Shown: piece after piece, positions 22,750-26,439 of the stretch | Layout: every line of letters begins with the position of its first letter | Position numbering within the stretch: the stretch's first letter is position 1 | Assembly (NCBI GenBank): GCA_902783915.1 | Contig: CACZSX010000011.1 | Location: 1 to 26,439, forward strand | Direction of reading: 5' to 3' | DNA length: 26,439 nt | DNA from: an uncultured Erysipelotrichaceae bacterium | GTDB lineage: Bacteria > Bacillota_I > Bacilli_A > RF39 > UBA660 | The notes under the pieces: model-generated | What the model saw: the letters and a program-made list of their open reading frames with translations, nothing else | The model's database searches: none | What the model was told of the DNA's origin: nothing | Made by a program: the position numbers and the translations under genes

Positions 22750-23070
22750 ATGAACGCTGCAAAAATTTTATTTCTGAAAATGCTTAGAAGTGATATTAAG
22801 AGGGCGACGTATGCCAAAATGGGAATTAGTTCCGAGTCTTCTAGTAGTGATGAATTGTTAACTGGGCAAACAATTGGTAGAAGCGAAATTGAAAGCTTTT
22901 CGTCTTTTAAATTAATGAATACTGAAGAAAGGGATGTTGTTAATTCGATATTAGAAGTATGTAAAAGTAATCCTTCGGCTAATGAGAAAGGACGAGTCTT
23001 ATTAAAACATATTGATTCTTTAGTGCCAAAAGATGATTCTTATGATGCTGAATACAAAGATGCAGCTTAG
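22750..23070 (+). CDS. Small protein of unknown function upstream of spo0A
   Basis: 106 aa, no family recognised, no membrane helix and no cysteine. The N-terminus is basic and amphipathic (KILFLKMLRSDIKRATYAKMG), followed by a Ser-rich patch (SSESSSSDE), then a helical segment (TEERDVVNSILEVCKSNPSANEKGRVLLKHID), which does include one Cys, and an acidic tail (DDSYDAEYKDAA). Codon use is slightly less AT-biased than its neighbours (for example GTC, CTG, ACG). ATG 22750 has GTGA five bases before it and AAAGGAGAAAGG further up; a GTG at 22742 ends after three codons. It is bounded by a possible terminator upstream and a good one downstream, so it is a single-gene unit. Confidence 0.65.
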   Translation: MNAAKILFLKMLRSDIKRATYAKMGISSESSSSDELLTGQTIGRSEIESFSSFKLMNTEERDVVNSILEVCKSNPSANEKGRVLLKHIDSLVPKDDSYDAEYKDAA

Positions 23071-23083
23071 AAATATATCTTTT

Positions 23084-23112
23084 AAATGTAGTATAAAAAT
23101 ACTACATTTTTT
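23084..23112 (+). terminator. Terminator after the 106-aa gene
   Basis: Perfect 11-bp stem AAATGTAGTAT (23084-23094) / ATACTACATTT (23099-23109), loop AAAA, then T-run to 23112. It separates spo0A from the upstream gene. Confidence 0.82.
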
Positions 23113-23116
23113 GTTT

Positions 23117-23126
23117 ATTCGACAAA
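23117..23126 (-). promoter_or_regulatory. Perfect 0A box upstream of spo0A
   Basis: ATTCGACAAA on the + strand is the exact reverse complement of TTTGTCGAAT, which contains the Spo0A-binding core TGTCGAA known from Bacillus. It lies 47 bases before the spo0A start and about 20 bases upstream of a TATATT (-10 candidate, 23146-23151), so it covers the -35 region. I saw no second copy of the core in the window. Confidence 0.7.
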
Positions 23127-23145
23127 AATAGATAATAAATAATTT

Positions 23146-23151
23146 TATATT
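23146..23151 (+). promoter_or_regulatory. Candidate -10 element of the spo0A promoter
   Basis: TATATT with no -35 hexamer at the expected place (23123-23128 reads CAAAAA). The 0A box occupies that area, the arrangement known for Spo0A-activated sigma-A promoters in Bacillus. Confidence 0.4.
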
Positions 23152-23173
23152 AGTAATGTAAATAGGAGGCAAT

Positions 23174-23938
23174 ATGAAAACAAGATTATTAATGATTGAT
23201 GATAATATAAAATTAGTAGATATGATAGAAGAGTATTTTAGTAAAAATAAAAATATAGAAGTTAGTATAAAGTGTTATTCTGGTGAAGAAGGAATAAAAG
23301 TTGTTGAAAATAAAATGGATGAATATGATGTAATTATTTTGGACTTAATAATGCCTAATAAAGATGGTATTTATGTATTAGAGGAAATGAAAAAAAGAAA
23401 TATAGATAAGCCTGTAATAATATCAACTTCTTATAATAGTGATGATATGATAAGAAGGGTATCTGAATATGGAGTTAAATATTTTTTATTAAAACCATAT
23501 GAATTATCAGATTTAGAAAATAGAATATTGGAATTAACTAATTCAAATGAAAAAGAAAATAAGAATATAAATTTATATCATAATAATTTACAAATATCTA
23601 TTACAAAAGTATTACACGAGTTAGGAGTGCCATCGCATATTAAAGGTTATCAATATATTAGAGAAGGGATCAATTTATTATATTATAATCCAGATATGAT
23701 AGGAGGAATAACTAAAGAATTATATCCGGAAATAGCCGAGAAATTTGATACAACTGTATCAAGAGTAGAGAGAGCTATAAGGCATGCTATAGAAGTAAGT
23801 TGGAATAGAGGAGATTGGGATTTAATGGATGAAATATTTGGACATAGTGTAGATATTGATAAAGCAAAACCTACTAATTCAGAATTTATAGTTACAATAG
23901 CAGATAAACTTAGATTAGATAGAGCAAAAACTAATTAA
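23174..23938 (+). CDS. spo0A: Sporulation master regulator Spo0A
   Basis: 254-aa response regulator; in endospore formers its phosphorylated form switches on sporulation genes. Receiver domain (1-122): acidic pocket D9/D10 in LLMIDDN, phosphoacceptor D57 in VIILDLIMPNKDG, switch Thr in VIISTSY, and conserved Lys in FLLKPYE. The linker is short (about 123-140). The DNA-binding domain (about 141-254) is very close to known Spo0A: HELGVPSHIKGYQYIREGI, then SRVERAIRHAIEVSWNRG with the recognition helix, and the closing KPTNSEFIVTIADKLRLDRAK. Strong AGGAGG before ATG 23174. It is a single-gene unit between terminators with a perfect 0A box in its promoter region, so autoregulation is likely. Unlike in Bacillus, spoIVB is not next to it; gpmA follows. 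Confidence 0.97.
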   Translation: MKTRLLMIDDNIKLVDMIEEYFSKNKNIEVSIKCYSGEEGIKVVENKMDEYDVIILDLIMPNKDGIYVLEEMKKRNIDKPVIISTSYNSDDMIRRVSEYGVKYFLLKPYELSDLENRILELTNSNEKENKNINLYHNNLQISITKVLHELGVPSHIKGYQYIREGINLLYYNPDMIGGITKELYPEIAEKFDTTVSRVERAIRHAIEVSWNRGDWDLMDEIFGHSVDIDKAKPTNSEFIVTIADKLRLDRAKTN

Positions 23939-23952
23939 TTATTAGTTTTTTT
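23926..23952 (+). terminator. Terminator after spo0A
   Basis: Perfect 10-bp stem AAAAACTAAT (23926-23935) / ATTAGTTTTT (23941-23950), loop TAATT containing the stop codon, T-rich tail. Confidence 0.78.
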
Positions 23953-23989
23953 CTTTTTGATATGGTATTATAAATATAGGAGTGATAAT

Positions 23990-24673
23990 ATGATCAAATT
24001 GGTTTTAGTAAGGCATGGAGAATCTCTTTGGAATTTAGAAAATAGATTTACGGGATGGACAGATATTGATTTATCTGAAAATGGTATTATGGAAGCACAT
24101 GAAGCGGGTAAAGTATTAAAAGAAAAAGGATACATTTTTGATATTGCATTTACTAGTATATTAAAAAGAGCTAATAGAACATTGAATATAATACTAGATG
24201 AATTAAATCTAGACATACCTATTAAATATAGTTATAAATTAAATGAAAGACATTATGGCGCGTTGCAAGGGTTAAATAAGGATGAAACAAGAAAAAAATA
24301 TGGTGAAGAACAAGTACATTTATGGAGAAGAAGTGTAGATGTAAGACCACCTGCATTAACAGAAGATGATCCAAGATATCCACTTAATGATCCATTATAT
24401 AAAGATATAGATAAAAGCGAAATACCATTAACTGAAAATTTAATAGATACTATTAATAGAGTTGTACCATATTATAAAAGTGATATAGAACCTATGCTGA
24501 AAGAACATAATGTAATAGTAGTTGCACATGGAAATAGTTTAAGAGCATTAATTAAATATATTGACAATTTAACAGATGAAGAGGTAATGGGTTTAGAAAT
24601 ACAAACAGGGAATCCTATAGTATATGAATTAGATGAGAATTTAAAACCTATAACTCATTACTATTTAAAATAA
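23990..24673 (+). CDS. gpmA: 2,3-bisphosphoglycerate-dependent phosphoglycerate mutase
   Basis: 227 aa. It interconverts 3- and 2-phosphoglycerate in glycolysis through a phosphohistidine. N-terminal LVRHGESLWNLENRFTGWTDIDLSE holds the catalytic His of RHGE (about residue 9); ERHYGALQGLNK and RRSVDVRPPAL are typical of the dependent enzyme; the second active-site His is in VVAHGNSLRALIK. ATG 23990 follows AGGAGTGAT; the in-frame upstream ATG at 23957 has no site and adds 11 atypical residues. The following unknown gene starts 1 base after the stop, implying an operon. Confidence 0.96.
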   Translation: MIKLVLVRHGESLWNLENRFTGWTDIDLSENGIMEAHEAGKVLKEKGYIFDIAFTSILKRANRTLNIILDELNLDIPIKYSYKLNERHYGALQGLNKDETRKKYGEEQVHLWRRSVDVRPPALTEDDPRYPLNDPLYKDIDKSEIPLTENLIDTINRVVPYYKSDIEPMLKEHNVIVVAHGNSLRALIKYIDNLTDEEVMGLEIQTGNPIVYELDENLKPITHYYLK

Positions 24674-24674
24674 T

Positions 24675-25466
24675 ATGGAAGAAGAAGCAAAATCTTTAAA
24701 AAATGCTCTTAGAATTATAGATTGTAAATATGTTAGTAGCGAAATAAATGAAGATGAAATATTAATTAGATTAACTAATAAAAATAGAAATTATATACTA
24801 CATATAAATAATAATTATGGCCTTGTTACATTAGAACAAATTGAATCATTAAATATTGGTAGTATAGGTTACGATGAATTCGCATTATTAAATGATATAA
24901 GAGAAATATTGCCATATACCGCTTTTGAAGGATATAATGTATACGTTGTTTCTTATATGAAATCATATGGGTATGTAGATGATAACCCAGTAGTAGCAAG
25001 AAAAATGGAATTCAGTATTGATACGGGTAGCGAAGATATAACATTATTTAAAGCAATAATAGAAGCTTCTGAAGAAAAAGATGGTAAGATTATAGATTAT
25101 TTTGGTGGTTTATATAACTTTGATAATAGAATATTTATAGATGATTGGCTAGAAGATTTTAATGAAAAAGTAAGTACATATAGTGAAGAAGATTTATTTA
25201 TAATAATTTCTACAATTGCTTCTTATCCATATAAAATATTAACTGATTCTTGGAAAGGAAAAAGAATAGATCCTTTCGTACTTGGTTATGTAATGGAAAA
25301 GTCAATAGAAGAAGCAAAACAATATATTGAGTTATATCCAGCGATTGAAGGAGAAGATAAGTTTAGTGGTTGGTATCACATGTGGGAATTGTACTTTACT
25401 GATAAGGTACTAGATGAATATCTAGAAATGAAAAAAGAAAAGCAAAAGAAAAAAGAAAAAAATTAA
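24675..25466 (+). CDS. Protein of unknown function, co-transcribed with gpmA
   Basis: 263 aa, no family recognised. It appears soluble: there is no signal peptide or membrane helix. It is acidic and Ile/Tyr-rich through most of its length, with a mixed alpha/beta look (LIRLTNKNRNYILHINNNYG; EGYNVYVVSYMKSYG), a helical C-terminal third (SEEDLFIIISTIASYPYKIL; MEKSIEEAKQYIELYPAI; GWYHMWELYFTDKVLDEYLEM), and a basic tail of almost pure Lys/Glu (KKEKQKKKEKN). It starts 1 base after the gpmA stop with no clear ribosome site of its own, so it is probably translated by coupling. It is closed by a hairpin before the S10 operon. Confidence 0.75.
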   Translation: MEEEAKSLKNALRIIDCKYVSSEINEDEILIRLTNKNRNYILHINNNYGLVTLEQIESLNIGSIGYDEFALLNDIREILPYTAFEGYNVYVVSYMKSYGYVDDNPVVARKMEFSIDTGSEDITLFKAIIEASEEKDGKIIDYFGGLYNFDNRIFIDDWLEDFNEKVSTYSEEDLFIIISTIASYPYKILTDSWKGKRIDPFVLGYVMEKSIEEAKQYIELYPAIEGEDKFSGWYHMWELYFTDKVLDEYLEMKKEKQKKKEKN

Positions 25467-25474
25467 AAAAATTG

Positions 25475-25499
25475 AAAAAAGCGTGGATAGCGTTTTTTT
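25475..25499 (+). terminator. Terminator between the gpmA operon and the S10 operon
   Basis: AAAAAAGCG (25475-25483) pairs with CGTTTTTTT (25491-25499), including one G-U pair, around the loop TGGATAG. Mostly A-T stem, with the T-run within the 3' arm. Confidence 0.6.
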
Positions 25500-25522
25500 A
25501 TTAAAAAACTTGTAATTTTCTA

Positions 25523-25551
25523 TTGATTTTTTGCATAAAGTTTGATAAAAT
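25523..25551 (+). promoter_or_regulatory. Predicted promoter of the S10 ribosomal-protein operon
   Basis: TTGATT (25523-25528), a 17-bp spacer and TAAAAT (25546-25551). Transcription would start near 25558, giving a leader of about 130 bases before rpsJ. Confidence 0.55.
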
Positions 25552-25575
25552 GATTAGGAATGTTGTGGCTTAGAT

Positions 25576-25643
25576 GTGCAAGGTTGCTGATACACTAGGT
25601 TAAGTTGTATAATAAAACTTAGTGCCAATCAGGTTATTTGCGC
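25576..25643 (+). promoter_or_regulatory. Structured 5' leader of the S10 operon
   Basis: Three nested helices can be drawn: GTGCAA (25576-25581) with TTGCGC (25638-25643), CTGAT (25587-25591) with ATCAG (25628-25632), and CACTAGGTT (25593-25601) with AACTTAGTG (25616-25624, one G-U). A following GCGGAGCAAG stretch is also not coding. S10 operons in other bacteria are controlled through their leader RNA by a ribosomal protein such as L4; I infer a similar role here. No terminator hairpin with T-run is evident inside the leader. Confidence 0.6.
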
Positions 25644-25686
25644 GGAGCAAGTTTATACATGATATAAGCGAAGGGAGGATTTTTTA

Positions 25687-25992
25687 ATGTCAAAGATACG
25701 TATAAAGTTAAAAGCATACGATCATAGAATCCTTGATCAAGCAGCTGGAAGAGTTGTTGAAGCAATAAAAAGAACTGGTGGTGAAATAAGTGGACCAATT
25801 CCACTACCAACAGAAATTGAAAAATTCACAATTTTAAGAGCTGTTCATAAGTATAAGGACTCTCGTGAACAATTTGAAATGCGTACGCATAAGAGATTAA
25901 TTGAAATCAATAATCCAAGTAAGGAGACTGTTGAAGCATTAACAAGAATCGACTTACCAAGTGGTGTTGATATAAAAGTAGAAAACAAATAG
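25687..25992 (+). CDS. rpsJ: Ribosomal protein S10
   Basis: 101-aa 30S subunit protein, also the transcription factor NusE. Clear family sequence: KIRIKLKAYDHRILDQAAGRVVE, GPIPLPTEIEKFTILR, and the signature loop REQFEMRTHKRLIEI followed by LPSGVDIKVE. Full length. GAAGGGAGG before ATG. First gene of the S10 operon; rplC follows after 9 bases. Confidence 0.98.
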   Translation: MSKIRIKLKAYDHRILDQAAGRVVEAIKRTGGEISGPIPLPTEIEKFTILRAVHKYKDSREQFEMRTHKRLIEINNPSKETVEALTRIDLPSGVDIKVENK

Positions 25993-26001
25993 GAGGAAAG
26001 T

Positions 26002-26439
26002 ATGAAAGGAATCTTAGGTAAAAAGATTGGCATGACTCAAGTTTTTGCTAATGATGGTAAGTTAATTCCTGTTACAGTAGTTTCTATAGAACCAAATGTA
26101 GTAATGCAAGTTAAAACTAAAGAAACTGATGGTTATGAAGCTATTCAATTAGGATTTACTACTAAGAAAGAAAAACACAGCAATAAACCTGAAGTAGGAC
26201 ATGCAAAAAAAGCAAATACTGCACCTAAGCGCTTCTTAAAGGAAATTAAAGGTGTAGAAGGCAATTATGAACTAGGACAAGAAATCAAATGTGATATCTT
26301 TGAAGCTGGTGAAATAGTTGATGTTACAGGAACTAGTAAAGGTAAAGGGTTCCAAGGCGTTATTAAACGTTATAATCAATCACGTGGACCAATGGGACAT
26401 GGATCTCAATATCATAGAGGTGTAGGTTCTATGGGTACA
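26002..26439 (+). CDS. rplC: Ribosomal protein L3 (3' end outside window)
   Basis: Open from ATG 26002 to the window edge, 146 residues of about 210. MKGILGKKIGMTQVF is the classic L3 start, followed by VVSIEPNVVMQVKT and the conserved GTSKGKGFQGVIKRYN and GPMGHGSQYHRGVGSMG region that reaches toward the peptidyl-transferase centre. Strong AGGAGG site upstream. Order rpsJ-rplC is the standard S10 operon order. Confidence 0.98.
   Translation, partial: MKGILGKKIGMTQVFANDGKLIPVTVVSIEPNVVMQVKTKETDGYEAIQLGFTTKKEKHSNKPEVGHAKKANTAPKRFLKEIKGVEGNYELGQEIKCDIFEAGEIVDVTGTSKGKGFQGVIKRYNQSRGPMGHGSQYHRGVGSMGT

Noticed and set aside
22742..22753. GTG start upstream of the 106-aa gene
   Set aside because: It reaches TGA after three codons (GTG ATA AAA TGA); the ATG at 22750 is in another frame and opens the real frame.
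1..26439. Mycoplasma genetic code (TGA as Trp), considered because of the AT-rich sequence
   Set aside because: TGA acts as a stop for the cinA-like gene and the 123-aa prepilin, and conserved tryptophans in lysS, cysS and gap are TGG.
1..26439. tRNA, rRNA, CRISPR arrays or insertion sequences
   Set aside because: I saw no cloverleaf-type sequence, no regularly spaced short repeats and no transposase-like frame in either strand.

Overview
The window is a strongly AT-rich stretch of chromosome from a low-GC Gram-positive bacterium (Bacillota). Three things point there: a Spo0A-type sporulation regulator, ClpC and ClpP, and an S10 ribosomal-protein operon start. TGA serves as a stop codon (for example at the ends of the cinA-like gene and the 123-aa pilin), so the Mycoplasma code is not in use. 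Gene style fits uncultured gut Bacilli or Clostridia, but I cannot fix the lineage from this sequence. Almost every gene is on the + strand; only clpP is reversed. No gap between genes exceeds 300 bases.

Layout. 1-348: 3' end of a YhcG/DUF1016-type PDDEXK nuclease. 423-3286: lysS and a polytopic permease. 3365-6188: a striking pair, a 674-aa class III prepilin-like protein ending in a phage tail-fibre-type domain, then a 260-aa membrane-anchored protein carrying a second copy of that domain (513 bp, ungapped). 6263-8488: a ClpC-like AAA+ unfoldase whose second ATPase ring has lost its catalytic residues but keeps a likely ClpP-docking tripeptide. 8533-12455: gltX, a small membrane protein and a surface protein with InlB-type repeats plus a phosphodiester glycosidase domain. 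12514-15046: cinA-like, cysS and a zinc metallopeptidase, convergent with clpP (15612-15043). 15716-18354: TGS-domain nucleoside kinase and gap. 18423-22628: a two-TM VirB2-like small protein, a prepilin, pgk, a YbhN/MprF-like membrane protein and a GT4 glycosyltransferase. 22750-25466: a small unknown gene, spo0A with a perfect 0A box upstream, gpmA and an unknown gene. 25523-26439: promoter and structured leader of the S10 operon, rpsJ and the start of rplC.

How it fits together. Three tRNA synthetases (Lys, Glu, Cys) and three lower-glycolysis enzymes (gap, pgk, gpmA) form the housekeeping frame. Set into it are cell-surface genes: two prepilin-like proteins, a pilin-like small membrane protein, a surface glycosidase and a lipid glycosyltransferase. 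No pilus assembly ATPase, prepilin peptidase or platform protein lies in the window, so any secretion machinery must be elsewhere. Many genes end in a compact hairpin that includes the stop codon. Several have recognisable -35/-10 pairs with 17-bp spacing, often with TAAAAT as the -10.

Most novel candidates: the pilin/tail-fibre fusion with its duplicated partner, and the ClpC homologue with a degenerate D2 ring.
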